From QUBU01 sp014337915 (GTDB lineage Bacteria > Pseudomonadota > Gammaproteobacteria > Steroidobacterales > GCA-2729495): DNA of 64,000 bases. Shown one piece after another: positions 1-7,428 of the stretch. Below the pieces are notes generated by a model. The model was given only the letters and a program-made list of their open reading frames with translations. It searched no databases and had not been told where the DNA came from. Within the stretch, counting starts at the first letter, position 1. The number at the start of each line of letters is the position of its first letter. Location: assembly GCA_030263395.1 (NCBI GenBank), contig SZOW01000016.1, positions 1 to 64,000 of the forward strand. The letters run 5' to 3'. A program made the position numbers and the translations under genes.

Positions 1-114
1 CAGATCCGGCAAGCCGATGCGGGAACCCAGCACGGAGAGGATCACGTCGAGTTTGGGACGCGCAATGAGGAGCGGCGTCCCGTAGAGGCGGGACGCCAGG
101 TGAACGAGTTGCAT
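1..114 (-). CDS. S49-family phage capsid protease, N-terminal fragment
   Basis: Only the first 38 codons lie in the window. They start at ATG 114 with an AGGA ribosome site about 8 bases upstream, 1 base after the portal stop codon. The fragment begins MQLVHLASRLYGTPLLI and continues into a K-L-D-V-I segment. I recognise this as the usual start of SppA/ClpP-like (S49) head-maturation proteases encoded directly after lambda-type portal genes. Position agrees with the canonical order TerL-gpW-portal-protease. The catalytic Ser and Lys lie outside the window, so activity cannot be judged. Confidence 0.75.
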   Translation of the reverse strand, partial: MQLVHLASRLYGTPLLIARPKLDVILSVLGSRIGLPDL

Positions 115-115
115 G

Positions 116-1648
116 TCAGTTGTCCTGTTGGTCTTGCGGCACGGCCACCGTGGCGGCCGCATTTATGGGAGCGCCCAATGTCGATGGTTGGGGCGCTTTG
201 TCGTGACGCGGGTCAGAGTCGAAGACCAGTCCGAGCGCATCGGCACGCTGGTTGTCGGCGGCGATCTCGCGGTCGATGTCCTCGGCGTCGTAGCCGAAGG
301 CCGAGATGGCTTCCGATCGAGACAGCAGCCCGGCGCGAATAGCAGTCAGCATCGCGTCGAATTCCTTCTTGGGATCGACCCACTGCCAACCCTGTGGAAT
401 CCATTTGGCCGCGAAATAGTCGCGCTTCTTCTCGGTGAACTGCGGCAACGCCAGCGCGCCTTCAAGTAGCGCCTGCTCCATCCAGGCACGCCAGATCGGG
501 CGGCACAGCTGGTGGACGATCACGCCGTGCTGGATGGCCTCACAGCGGCGGCGAAACTCCAGCAGCCCAGCCCGGATCGACGAGTAGTTCACTTGCGTCA
601 GGTCTCCGGTCAGCATCTCGTAGGTGATGCCCATCGCTGCTGCCACCGCCCGGAACTGCATGCGCAGGAATTCGGCGTAGCTCGCGCCAACGTCGGCGGG
701 CTGACTGAACTTCACGTCCTCGCCGGGCTCCAGGATCTGCATCGTGCCCGGCTCCAGCCCGGCCAACGCTGCACCACTGGCATCCGGCAGTCCTTCACCC
801 ATCAGGTTGTCCTCGGGGGACAGGCGCGTGATGAAGCCCGCAAACATCGCGGCGGTTTTCTTGCGCACGAGCTCGGCGTCGTCGTACTGGTCGAGTTCGT
901 TAAGCTTGACCAGTGCGCGCGCCAGCCACGGTTCGCCCCGGATCTGTCCAGGCCGCAAGGGACGAAACAGGTGGATGATTTCGCTGGCTGGGACACGCAC
1001 TGTGTCGACACCGCCCACCACGCCACCGGTGCCTGACATCGGGGCCAGTGAGCCATCACCCGGATGCGAGCGATACAGGTGGTAAGCCACCCGCCGTCCG
1101 AGCTTGTCGAACTCGATGCCCGCACGGATCACGTTTCCCGAAGCCAACTCCTGATTCAGCGTGGCTGGCAGGTGTTCGGGTTCGAGCAACTGCAACTGCA
1201 GACCCACCGGCAGGCCATCCTCCGGGCGGCGATAGCGCAGCCGCACCAGACATTCCCCGCCTTCGAGCATGGCGCGACAGGCCAAGGCCTGCAGGCCGTA
1301 GAAATCGGTCAGTCCGGCGGCATCGGCTTCCTCGCACCAGTCCCACCACAGGCTGTGGATCGCTTCGCGCAGGGGCTGATCGGCCAGCATGCTCTGCGGC
1401 TTGATGCCGGTGCCGATGGCGTTCGAGACAAAGGCTTCAACGCCTGCCGCTGCCCAGGCATTGCGGCGCACCAGATCGCGGCTCTTGGCGCGCAATTCGT
1501 TCTGGGTGAACGCCAGTGCTGCGACTGCGCCTGGATTGCCGACCTGCCACGCCAAGGCGCGACGGCCGCCACCGATACCGTCATAGAACGGGGCGCCGCC
1601 AAGCAGACTCATGCCGACGCGTCTACGCATTCGGTCAAACCATTGCAT
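116..1648 (-). CDS. Phage portal protein, lambda gpB family
   Basis: A protein of about 510 residues that should form the dodecameric portal ring at one capsid vertex, through which DNA is packaged. The N-terminal block (W-F-D-R-M-R-R-R, then an A-L-A-F-T-Q-N-E-L-R-A-K-S-R-D-L-V-R-R-N segment), the E-P-E-H-L region and the downstream Q-V-N-Y-S-S-I-R-A-G motif are typical of the lambda-type portal family. I chose ATG 1648, which lies just after the gpW stop (1651-1653). An in-frame start at 1702 would run far into gpW. The length is normal for the family. It is the fifth gene of the head module (TerS, TerL, two small genes, gpW, portal, protease). Confidence 0.93.
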   Translation of the reverse strand: MQWFDRMRRRVGMSLLGGAPFYDGIGGGRRALAWQVGNPGAVAALAFTQNELRAKSRDLVRRNAWAAAGVEAFVSNAIGTGIKPQSMLADQPLREAIHSLWWDWCEEADAAGLTDFYGLQALACRAMLEGGECLVRLRYRRPEDGLPVGLQLQLLEPEHLPATLNQELASGNVIRAGIEFDKLGRRVAYHLYRSHPGDGSLAPMSGTGGVVGGVDTVRVPASEIIHLFRPLRPGQIRGEPWLARALVKLNELDQYDDAELVRKKTAAMFAGFITRLSPEDNLMGEGLPDASGAALAGLEPGTMQILEPGEDVKFSQPADVGASYAEFLRMQFRAVAAAMGITYEMLTGDLTQVNYSSIRAGLLEFRRRCEAIQHGVIVHQLCRPIWRAWMEQALLEGALALPQFTEKKRDYFAAKWIPQGWQWVDPKKEFDAMLTAIRAGLLSRSEAISAFGYDAEDIDREIAADNQRADALGLVFDSDPRHDKAPQPSTLGAPINAAATVAVPQDQQDN

Positions 1649-1650
1649 GT

Positions 1651-1872
1651 TCAGAACCCTTTGCCGGTGGTGACCCGGATCTGGCGTGGCGCGCCAGGCC
1701 ACAGTCCGGTGTCTACGGCCTGCTCGAAGAGGTCGCGCTTGACCGCCGCAATGGCGGCCTGGAGTTCATCGACGCTGCGATACTCGACGGTCTTGTCGCC
1801 AAAGGTCACGCGCTTTTCGCCCTTGACCAGCGCCGCTTCCAGTGCGTCGAGGTGTGCTTGTGTGTAGGCCAT
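1651..1872 (-). CDS. gpW-like head-to-tail joining protein
   Basis: A 73-residue protein starting MAYTQAHLDALEAALVKGEK and ending with a basic GKGF tail. Size, position between TerL and portal, and the L-x2-L-E-x-A-L...V-x-F-G-D-K-x-V-E-Y-R-S pattern match the gpW family. In lambda, gpW closes the filled head and completes the portal for tail attachment. Its ATG overlaps the stop of the preceding gene (TGATG), so translation is probably coupled. No unusual features. Confidence 0.85.
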   Translation of the reverse strand: MAYTQAHLDALEAALVKGEKRVTFGDKTVEYRSVDELQAAIAAVKRDLFEQAVDTGLWPGAPRQIRVTTGKGF

Positions 1873-2264
1873 CAGCGGTACACCGTGAGGTTGATTTCGG
1901 AGGAGTCGTCGAAGGATGCGGACGTGGTGGCGCAACTGATGTCGACGTACTGAGCGGTCTTCTGGTCGGTGCTGGATCGCACGATGGCAATGCGCTGCGT
2001 GCCACTGTTGGTGCTGCTGCGGGCAAGCGCGGTCCAGCAATAGTTGGCGTCGGGCATGGCAACGGCGAAGGTCACGCGGTAGCGACCCGCCGCCGTCCGG
2101 GTCACGCTGGCCACGTTGTGCGATGCACGCACGACGACCTGCGTGCCGACATAGCCGAAACACACCCATGCCCGGGCCACGCCGGGGTGGGTGGCGTCGA
2201 TCTTTGTCCTGACCTCGAGTCCGACACGACTGGCCAGCGCACTGATGCGCGATGCGAGGCTCAT
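1872..2264 (-). CDS. Small putative virion structural protein
   Basis: A 130-residue protein of unknown function. It begins MSLASRISALASRVG, a short amphipathic helix, and then becomes rich in V, T and S in a beta-like pattern (for example GRYRVTFAVAMPDANYC). The N-terminal helix resembles that of the next upstream gene (MSLATRIESLVIRVA), which suggests that both dock to the same partner. It sits between terminase and gpW, where most lambda-type phages carry nothing, and overlaps both neighbours by a few bases. A head-decoration or fibre-like role is an inference from beta content and location only. Confidence 0.6.
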   Translation of the reverse strand: MSLASRISALASRVGLEVRTKIDATHPGVARAWVCFGYVGTQVVVRASHNVASVTRTAAGRYRVTFAVAMPDANYCWTALARSSTNSGTQRIAIVRSSTDQKTAQYVDISCATTSASFDDSSEINLTVYR

Positions 2265-2755
2265 CAGACCAGCGCACCCACAAAGACCGCGACGAAGTCT
2301 GTGTCGGTATTGCCGACATCGGTGGCTGCGACGGCACCGATGTTGCTGCGCGCCTGAAGTTGCTCGGCCACGGTCAGCGACTGCGCCGCATCGAAGCGCA
2401 CGCGGTTGTTCACGGCGGCGAGCAGCGCATCCAGACCGCTGGTGCCGTTCTGCAGCAGTTGCTGGATTTCCACCAGCGTGTCGTACGCGGCATCGGCACC
2501 GCCCAAGATCTCGGTCTTGAGCGCATCGAGCAGTGAGACGATCTTGTTGGACGAGTACGTGGTCGTGGCCGCGACGTGCGCATCGTCGATCACCGCCGAC
2601 GACACCACGGCGGCTTTCAGTTCGTTGATGGCCGCGACCAGATTCGACTTGTCGGTGGTGGTGAGGTTGGCCAGGTTGCCTGCCTTGGCGCGGACGTCGT
2701 TGAACTCCTGCGCGACGCGGATGACCAGGCTTTCGATACGGGTAGCAAGACTCAT
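2264..2755 (-). CDS. Small putative fibre-like structural protein
   Basis: A 163-residue protein of unknown function. The N-terminal helix (MSLATRIESLVIRVAQEFND) is similar to that of the following gene. The middle (KSNLVAAINELKAAV, then SNKIVSLLDALKTEI) has a heptad-like coiled-coil pattern. The segment SLTVAEQLQARSNIGA resembles repeats seen in phage tail-fibre and head-fibre proteins. Its stop overlaps the start of the next gene. An AAGGAG-type ribosome site precedes ATG 2755. Together with its neighbour it may form a fibre or decoration on the head. This is inferred from sequence texture, with no recognised family. Confidence 0.6.
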   Translation of the reverse strand: MSLATRIESLVIRVAQEFNDVRAKAGNLANLTTTDKSNLVAAINELKAAVVSSAVIDDAHVAATTTYSSNKIVSLLDALKTEILGGADAAYDTLVEIQQLLQNGTSGLDALLAAVNNRVRFDAAQSLTVAEQLQARSNIGAVAATDVGNTDTDFVAVFVGALV

Positions 2756-2772
2756 GTTTTCTCCTTGAGGTG

Positions 2773-4734
2773 TCAGGACAGCCAGCGGCTTTTGATCACG
2801 CGCCGACCGGTGTTACGGTTGCCAGAAACAGCGAGGCCACCGCGTTGGGTGGCCTCGTTGATCGATTCAGTAGGTGTTTCAAGGGCTGGCGGACTGGACA
2901 GCCCCAGTTGTCGCTCCAGTTCCCGCCAGTGGCGTTCCTCGAAGCGATCCAGTCCCGCCGCCGATGCAGCCGCGCGGGCGTAGACGTAGCAGTCGAGCGC
3001 CTCATTGCGCTCACGCATCTTTTGCCACTCACGCACCGGGAAGCCGTTGCGGTCGCGGCGGGTGATCAGTTGTTCCGCGCAGAGTTGCTGGATGAACTCA
3101 GCGTCGATCTTGGGCAGATGGACGAACCCGGCCGGGAACACCGTGGTCAATCCGTCCTCGCCAACATCGGCGCTCTTGCGCAGGTTGTTGTAGAACTCGA
3201 GCTTGGCGATGCTGACCGCCACCGAGTACACCTTGATGCCCCGGCGCAGCTTCTTGCCACCCTGCGAGACATCAATGGCGGTCGGCGTGCCGATCAAGGC
3301 TGCACCACGAGGTACCCCCTTGACCGCCATCACACGCGAATCGCGGCAAGCCCGCACAAAGGCGTAGGCCTCCTGCGTCGCAAAGCCGGTATCCAAGGCA
3401 AAACGCACCAGCGGCATCGCCGCGCCGGAGGCGTGTGTCCAGGTTTCGGCCAGCATTTCAGCAAGGCGCTTCCACACCGTGTCGCGGGCGGTGTCACCCA
3501 TCAGCACGCGGTGCTCGACCAGCCAGGACTCCTTGCCGCGCCCAAAGGCCCAGACCGACGCCTCGATACGATCCTTCTGTACGTCGGCTGCGCCCACCAG
3601 CAACAGACCGCCTTGTGGCACGATGCCGACGCGATAGTCCTCGCGGCGCTCGACTAGCCTTTGCCAGTCCGGCGCTTCACCTTCTTCGACCCAGGTTTCG
3701 CCCAGCTCGGTGTTCTTGAATGTCTTGATGGCGGCGGCCGATCCCGACTCTTTGCTGACGGCGGCTTCCCACGCAGCGGCGATCTCTCGCCACGAACGCC
3801 AGCCCACCGGGCTGTACAGCGACGACAGGTGGAAGCCTGCCGTCTTGCCCGCGCCATCGGTGATCATCGCGCGCCACTCGCCGTGCTCCAGCATCCACGT
3901 CTTGTGGTGCTCGGCAATCGCGGTGTCGCATGACTCGCAGATGTAGGCGGCGGTCTCCGGTTGCCCTTTGTCCCAACTCAGCTGCTCGAAACGCAGCCAC
4001 TGCCGGTGCGAGCAATGCGGACACGGCACAAAGTAGCGACGTTGGTCACTGGCCTCGTACTCGCGCTCGATAGCCGATGCCCCTGAGATCGTCGGCGTCG
4101 AGACGATGAAGATCTTGCGCCGCGCGAAGGTGCGGGTGCGAGCCTCGGCCAGCGAGATCGCATCGCCTTCACCCTCGACGTCCAACGGATAGCCGTCGAC
4201 CTCGTCGAGAAACAGATACCGCACCGGCATCGAGCGCAGCCCGACCGCGCTGTTGGCACCGGTCATCACCAGCACGCCACCCCGGAACTCCTTGGCCAGG
4301 ATGGTGTTGCCGGAATCCCGGCTGCGCGCCGGTGCAATCAGTTCAGCCAGTGCGGACGACTCCTCGATCAGCGGATCGATCCGCTGCTTGGAGTTGCGCT
4401 TGGCCATCTCCACTGTCGGCCACACCGCCATCATTGGCCCGGGTGCGTGATGGATCACATAGCCGATCCAGTTCGACCCCATCTCGGTCGCGCCAAGCTG
4501 CGCCGCTTTCATGAACACCACACGCTCGACCGGCGAGGTCGGCGACAGGCAATCCATGATCGCTTTCAGGTACGGCGTGCGGCTGGTACGCCAGCGCCCC
4601 GGCTCGGCGGATGCTTTGCTGGAAAGCATCCGGTGGCGATCCGACCATTCGGACACGGTGAGCAGCGGGTCGGGCGTCAGTCCTTCGCGCCACGCGCGTT
4701 CGATCTCGGCAGCGCCTTCGTAGTCCATGTCCAT
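2773..4734 (-). CDS. Phage terminase large subunit, gpA type
   Basis: About 653 residues, the usual size of lambda gpA-type TerL. It should be the ATP-driven motor and endonuclease that cuts and packages phage DNA at the portal. An early block (SEWSDRHRMLSSKASAEPGR) is a recognisable gpA-family signature. An adenine/Walker A-like region (MKAAQLGATEM) and a Walker B-like LFLDEVDGYP follow in order. Two CxxC pairs (PCPHC and CESCD) form a zinc-ribbon insert. The nuclease half follows. I start at ATG 4734, which overlaps the TerS stop (TGATG); a TTG 3 bases upstream is less likely. Confidence 0.95.
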   Translation of the reverse strand: MDMDYEGAAEIERAWREGLTPDPLLTVSEWSDRHRMLSSKASAEPGRWRTSRTPYLKAIMDCLSPTSPVERVVFMKAAQLGATEMGSNWIGYVIHHAPGPMMAVWPTVEMAKRNSKQRIDPLIEESSALAELIAPARSRDSGNTILAKEFRGGVLVMTGANSAVGLRSMPVRYLFLDEVDGYPLDVEGEGDAISLAEARTRTFARRKIFIVSTPTISGASAIEREYEASDQRRYFVPCPHCSHRQWLRFEQLSWDKGQPETAAYICESCDTAIAEHHKTWMLEHGEWRAMITDGAGKTAGFHLSSLYSPVGWRSWREIAAAWEAAVSKESGSAAAIKTFKNTELGETWVEEGEAPDWQRLVERREDYRVGIVPQGGLLLVGAADVQKDRIEASVWAFGRGKESWLVEHRVLMGDTARDTVWKRLAEMLAETWTHASGAAMPLVRFALDTGFATQEAYAFVRACRDSRVMAVKGVPRGAALIGTPTAIDVSQGGKKLRRGIKVYSVAVSIAKLEFYNNLRKSADVGEDGLTTVFPAGFVHLPKIDAEFIQQLCAEQLITRRDRNGFPVREWQKMRERNEALDCYVYARAAASAAGLDRFEERHWRELERQLGLSSPPALETPTESINEATQRGGLAVSGNRNTGRRVIKSRWLS

Positions 4735-5282
4735 CAATCCACCCTCGGGCGCATTTCGCCCAGTTCCTGCAGGTGCTCACGCACCGCCGCCTCCAGGGCG
4801 ATGTGCATCGTGTGGGGATCGACGCCGAGCTTGGCTGCCATCTGTGCCGAGATGCGTGCGGGCCAGTTGAGCCAGGCTTCGCGTTCGGAGCGCGCCAGCT
4901 TGAAGACATGGGCGATGGCCTGCGGCCGATCCACCAGCTCGCCCTTGAGTCGGGCCAGACGCACCTTGTTGGTTTGCGCCTTGACCACTTCGTTGACCGT
5001 CCGCGCTTGCAACAAGGACGTGCCACCTGCTGCGGATGTTGCCAATGAGGCTGCTTGCCCGTCTCCTGTGGCCCCGCTGGATTCCTGGACGGCGACCTTG
5101 GCCGCGCGGGTGGCCGTGCCATTGCGCGGTGCATCGGAATTGCGCGCCCACTCGCGGTCGACGCGCTCGGCATCAATCGTTCCGTCTGCCTCCGGCGTGA
5201 TCCGCCCAGCAGCGATGGCCTTGCGCACCGCTGCATCGGACACCCCTCGGTGGCGTGCGTAGGCACGAATCGAAATACCCAT
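4734..5282 (-). CDS. Phage terminase small subunit, Nu1-like
   Basis: A 182-residue protein beginning MGISIRAYARHRGVSDAAVR, a winged helix-turn-helix of the gpNu1 type that recognises the packaging start site. An Ala/Thr-rich linker follows, then a C-terminal helix region (LGVDPHTMHIALEAAVREHL) likely to contact TerL. I chose ATG 5282, 7 bases after AAGGGG, rather than the in-frame ATG at 5306. Its stop overlaps the TerL start. It is the first gene of the head module and diverges from the plus-strand small genes that start at 5400. Confidence 0.88.
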   Translation of the reverse strand: MGISIRAYARHRGVSDAAVRKAIAAGRITPEADGTIDAERVDREWARNSDAPRNGTATRAAKVAVQESSGATGDGQAASLATSAAGGTSLLQARTVNEVVKAQTNKVRLARLKGELVDRPQAIAHVFKLARSEREAWLNWPARISAQMAAKLGVDPHTMHIALEAAVREHLQELGEMRPRVD

Positions 5283-5334
5283 ATTTCCCCTTCGGGGCAC
5301 CTTCACTCATTTGTTCGTCATTCCTTCGGATTGA

Positions 5335-5365
5335 GCTTGGCTTCCATCTGGAACAGCGCGTTCAT
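5335..5365 (+). promoter_or_regulatory. Conserved leader element, copy 1 of 4
   Basis: GCTTGGCTTC (5335-5344), six variable bases, then GAACAGCGCGTTCAT (5351-5365). It ends 34 bases before the start codon at 5400. The same two blocks with the same 16-base phase occur upstream of three more genes. It may be a promoter (TTGGCT and a downstream AT-richer block about 16 bases apart) or a protein-binding or RNA leader element. Confidence 0.7.
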
Positions 5366-5399
5366 ACGTTCGTCATCAACACCATGAAAGGACACGGAC

Positions 5400-5597
5400 A
5401 TGAGCAAGCTCGAACAACTCCTGACCCAGATCGCGCAAAACAAGCTGGGCATCGAAACCCTGGAAACCCGCCGCTCGGACAGCCTCGATTTCAACGATGT
5501 AGCGGTCTGGTGCCTACGCGATGCGCTTGAAGCCGCCTTCAACGCTGGTCTCGAGCAGGGGCGCAATGCCAACCCGTCAGACAAGGCCAACACCTGA
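5400..5597 (+). CDS. DUF6900-like small phage protein
   Basis: A 65-residue protein, MSKLEQLLTQIAQNKLGIET, followed by a conserved S-D-S-L-D-F-N-D-V-A-V-W-C-L-R-D-A-L block. I recognise this as the DUF6900 type found in phages and integrative elements of proteobacteria. Function is unknown. It is the first of five small plus-strand genes and is preceded by a copy of the repeated leader element. The ribosome site is AAAGGA. It is probably an early, host-interaction or DNA-modification accessory gene, but nothing in the sequence shows which. Confidence 0.7.
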   Translation: MSKLEQLLTQIAQNKLGIETLETRRSDSLDFNDVAVWCLRDALEAAFNAGLEQGRNANPSDKANT

Positions 5598-5609
5598 TTG
5601 CGAAGCGAA

Positions 5610-5657
5610 GAAGCCAAGCAGAAAGCGCTTGGCTTCACTTGAGAACAGCGCGTTCAT
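5610..5657 (+). promoter_or_regulatory. Conserved leader element, copy 2, with upstream hairpin
   Basis: GCTTGGCTTC (5627-5636) and GAACAGCGCGTTCAT (5643-5657) repeat copy 1 with identical spacing, 34 bases before ATG 5692. Here GAAGCCAAG at 5610-5618 is a perfect 9-base complement of CTTGGCTTC at 5628-5636, so the first block can form a hairpin with a 9-base loop. There is no T-run, so it is not a classic terminator. Confidence 0.7.
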
Positions 5658-5691
5658 CACATCACCGTCCACCACATCGAAGGAGCAAAAC

Positions 5692-6255
5692 ATGACCACC
5701 ACCCAACTGACCCCTGCCCAGGACGCGATCCTGGCCCACGCGGTTGAACACAGCAGCGGCAAGATCGACTGGTTCCCCGACAACATCAAAGGCGGCGCAC
5801 GCAAGAAGGTGCTCGACGGACTTTTCAACCGCGCACTGATCACCACCGATGGCACCGACTGGCTTGTCGCTGCGGAGGGCTACGACGCCCTGGGCATTCC
5901 GCGTCCCGACGTGAACAGGAAGGGCATCGGTCAGTTCGAAGCCAATCTCGACCGGATCATCGCCAACGCTGAAGGCGCGCCTGCGGCCGCGAGCAATCCC
6001 GAACTGGAAGCCGCCGTAACCGCCGCCGAAGCAACGTGGGTCAAGCCGCGCACACGCGAGAGCAGCAAGCAGGCCGAAGTGATCCGGATGCTGCAACGCC
6101 CCGAGGGCGCAACCATCGGCCAGATCTGCACCGCCACCGGTTGGCAGGCGCACACGGTGCGCGGCACCTTCGCCGGAGCCTTCAAGAAAAAGCTCGGCCT
6201 GACCATCGTCTCGGACAAGCCGCAGGGTGGCGAGCGGATCTACCGCATCGCCTGA
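5692..6255 (+). CDS. DUF3489-family protein
   Basis: A 187-residue protein. The N-terminal part (LTPAQDAILAHAVEHSSGKI... IKGGARKKVLDGLFNRALI) looks like one winged-helix unit. The C-terminal part (SSKQAEVIRMLQRPEGATIG, then QICTATGWQAHTVRGTFAGA and a KKKLGL block) is the DUF3489 domain, another small winged helix found mostly in phage and mobile-element proteins. It probably binds DNA; the target is unknown. ATG 5692 has a strong AAGGAG site. It is preceded by leader-element copy 2. Confidence 0.82.
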   Translation: MTTTQLTPAQDAILAHAVEHSSGKIDWFPDNIKGGARKKVLDGLFNRALITTDGTDWLVAAEGYDALGIPRPDVNRKGIGQFEANLDRIIANAEGAPAAASNPELEAAVTAAEATWVKPRTRESSKQAEVIRMLQRPEGATIGQICTATGWQAHTVRGTFAGAFKKKLGLTIVSDKPQGGERIYRIA

Positions 6256-6312
6256 AAACGAGCACAGCGAGTTTCGGCGAAGCCAAAAAGATGGCGAGAG
6301 GAGCCATGAATA

Positions 6313-6343
6313 GCTTGGCTTCTCTCCCCACCAGCGCGTTCAT
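6313..6343 (+). promoter_or_regulatory. Conserved leader element, copy 3
   Basis: GCTTGGCTTC (6313-6322) and CACCAGCGCGTTCAT (6329-6343) match copies 1 and 2 with the same phase, 41 bases before ATG 6385. A GAAGCCAA complement lies upstream at about 6279-6286, giving a longer-looped version of the hairpin seen in copy 2. Confidence 0.68.
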
Positions 6344-6384
6344 ACAGATGTCGTGATTGACGACGCCAAACCAGGAAAACCGCC

Positions 6385-6744
6385 ATGAGCACCATGACCA
6401 TCACCATCGAACGCACCCCACGCACTCTGCAGTTCGCAGGCCAAAGCCTCCAGGTCGAAGAGTTGAGTGTCCGCCTGCCGTTTGCACGCAAACCTGCCAA
6501 CCTCGGCGAACTGGGCGGGAGCGACCAGCACAAGGTCTACGTCACCGAGACCAAGGAGCTCACCCCTGCCGAATTCGACGCCTTTGGGCGCAGCCTGCTG
6601 GTGTCACGCGACTGGCTGCGTGGCAAGGGTGGCGGCACTGGCGACGGCTACCTCTGCGTCGAGGTCACTGCTCCCGGACGCCCTTACCTCTACGTCAATC
6701 CCGAGGGCGGTGATTACGCCCGCTACGTAGCCCGTCTCGGGTAA
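6385..6744 (+). CDS. Small phage protein of unknown function
   Basis: A 119-residue protein starting MSTMTITIERTPRTLQFAGQ. I do not recognise a family. It looks like an alpha/beta protein with a basic, glycine-rich stretch (RGKGGGTGDGYL) and ends with YVNPEGGDYARYVARLG. No signal peptide, membrane segment or catalytic motif is visible. It belongs to the plus-strand set of small genes and has its own copy of the conserved leader element. The start at 6385 is supported by an in-frame ATG after AGGAAA. Confidence 0.6.
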   Translation: MSTMTITIERTPRTLQFAGQSLQVEELSVRLPFARKPANLGELGGSDQHKVYVTETKELTPAEFDAFGRSLLVSRDWLRGKGGGTGDGYLCVEVTAPGRPYLYVNPEGGDYARYVARLG

Positions 6745-6775
6745 GCGAAATTGATCGAGGAAGAGGCCAGGAACG

Positions 6776-6806
6776 GCTTGGCTTCTCAATCGAACAGCGC
6801 GTTACT
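6776..6806 (+). promoter_or_regulatory. Conserved leader element, copy 4
   Basis: GCTTGGCTTC (6776-6785) and GAACAGCGCGTT (6792-6803) repeat the motif with the same 16-base phase, 35 bases before ATG 6842. The last three bases differ (ACT instead of CAT). A partially complementary GAGGCCA lies just upstream. Confidence 0.65.
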
Positions 6807-6841
6807 ACAGGTGTCGCAACGATCAACCCGGAGAAGACACC

Positions 6842-7204
6842 ATGACCACCAACCAGATACCCGCCACCCAAAACGAAGCCTGGGGTTTTTGGGGCACGAT
6901 GAACGAACACGCCAGCGCCGCATGGCCCCTGGCCATGAACGCCATTTCGGACGCCACCCACCAGCCCCTCGAATCGGTGCGGATCTTCCTCGACAGTCGC
7001 CACGGACGCCACTTTGCCGACGACGTCCAGAACGGCTTGTACCAAGGCCAAGCCTTGCAGGATGCGATCAAGGCCGCCACCCAACGTTGGATGGGCTGGA
7101 CGATTGGCCGCCAGACCAGCAAGCAGTACGGCATCCCGCGCGGCCTGCCTTACCTGACAGGCTTTGTGATCCACTGCGAAATCTGCGAAGAGATGGCTGC
7201 CTGA
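6842..7204 (+). CDS. Small phage protein of unknown function
   Basis: A 120-residue, mostly helical protein rich in aromatic residues (NEAWGFWGTMNEHASAAWPL). It contains the segment DVQNGLYQGQALQDAIKAAT and ends in an acidic tail with two cysteines (FVIHCEICEEMAA). No family recognised. It is led by leader-element copy 4 and a GGAGAAGA ribosome site. Its stop overlaps the next start (TGATG), so the two are translationally coupled. Confidence 0.6.
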   Translation: MTTNQIPATQNEAWGFWGTMNEHASAAWPLAMNAISDATHQPLESVRIFLDSRHGRHFADDVQNGLYQGQALQDAIKAATQRWMGWTIGRQTSKQYGIPRGLPYLTGFVIHCEICEEMAA

Positions 7205-7428
7205 TGAAAACGCCCGCCACCGAACGGGAGCAGGCGCTGCGTTGGCTGATTGCCAACCGGCGTCCAGACGTCTCCATCGAGCAGGCTGTGCGCGTCATGT
7301 GCATGGCACTGCCGCGCGATCTCACCACCCTGCAAATCCTGCGGCGCGTCGCTGAGGAAGAAGAGGCCAAGCAGCCTGGCCAGCCATTCAACTGGCGCAC
7401 AATTCCTGGTCTGCTGCCTCGCGGATAG
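7204..7428 (+). CDS. Small phage protein of unknown function
   Basis: A 74-residue protein, MKTPATEREQALRWLIANRR, with two predicted helices and a run of glutamates (RRVAEEEEAKQPGQPFNW). Function unknown. It is coupled to the preceding gene by TGATG and is the last of the plus-strand set. Its last 41 bases overlap the end of the convergent methyltransferase gene. Confidence 0.55.
   Translation: MKTPATEREQALRWLIANRRPDVSIEQAVRVMCMALPRDLTTLQILRRVAEEEEAKQPGQPFNWRTIPGLLPRG

Noticed and set aside
74..97. Palindrome GGCGTCCCG/CGGGACGCC
   Set aside because: The same nine bases occur in the two chromosomal hairpins, but here they encode a well-conserved part of the S49 protease start, so the match is probably chance.
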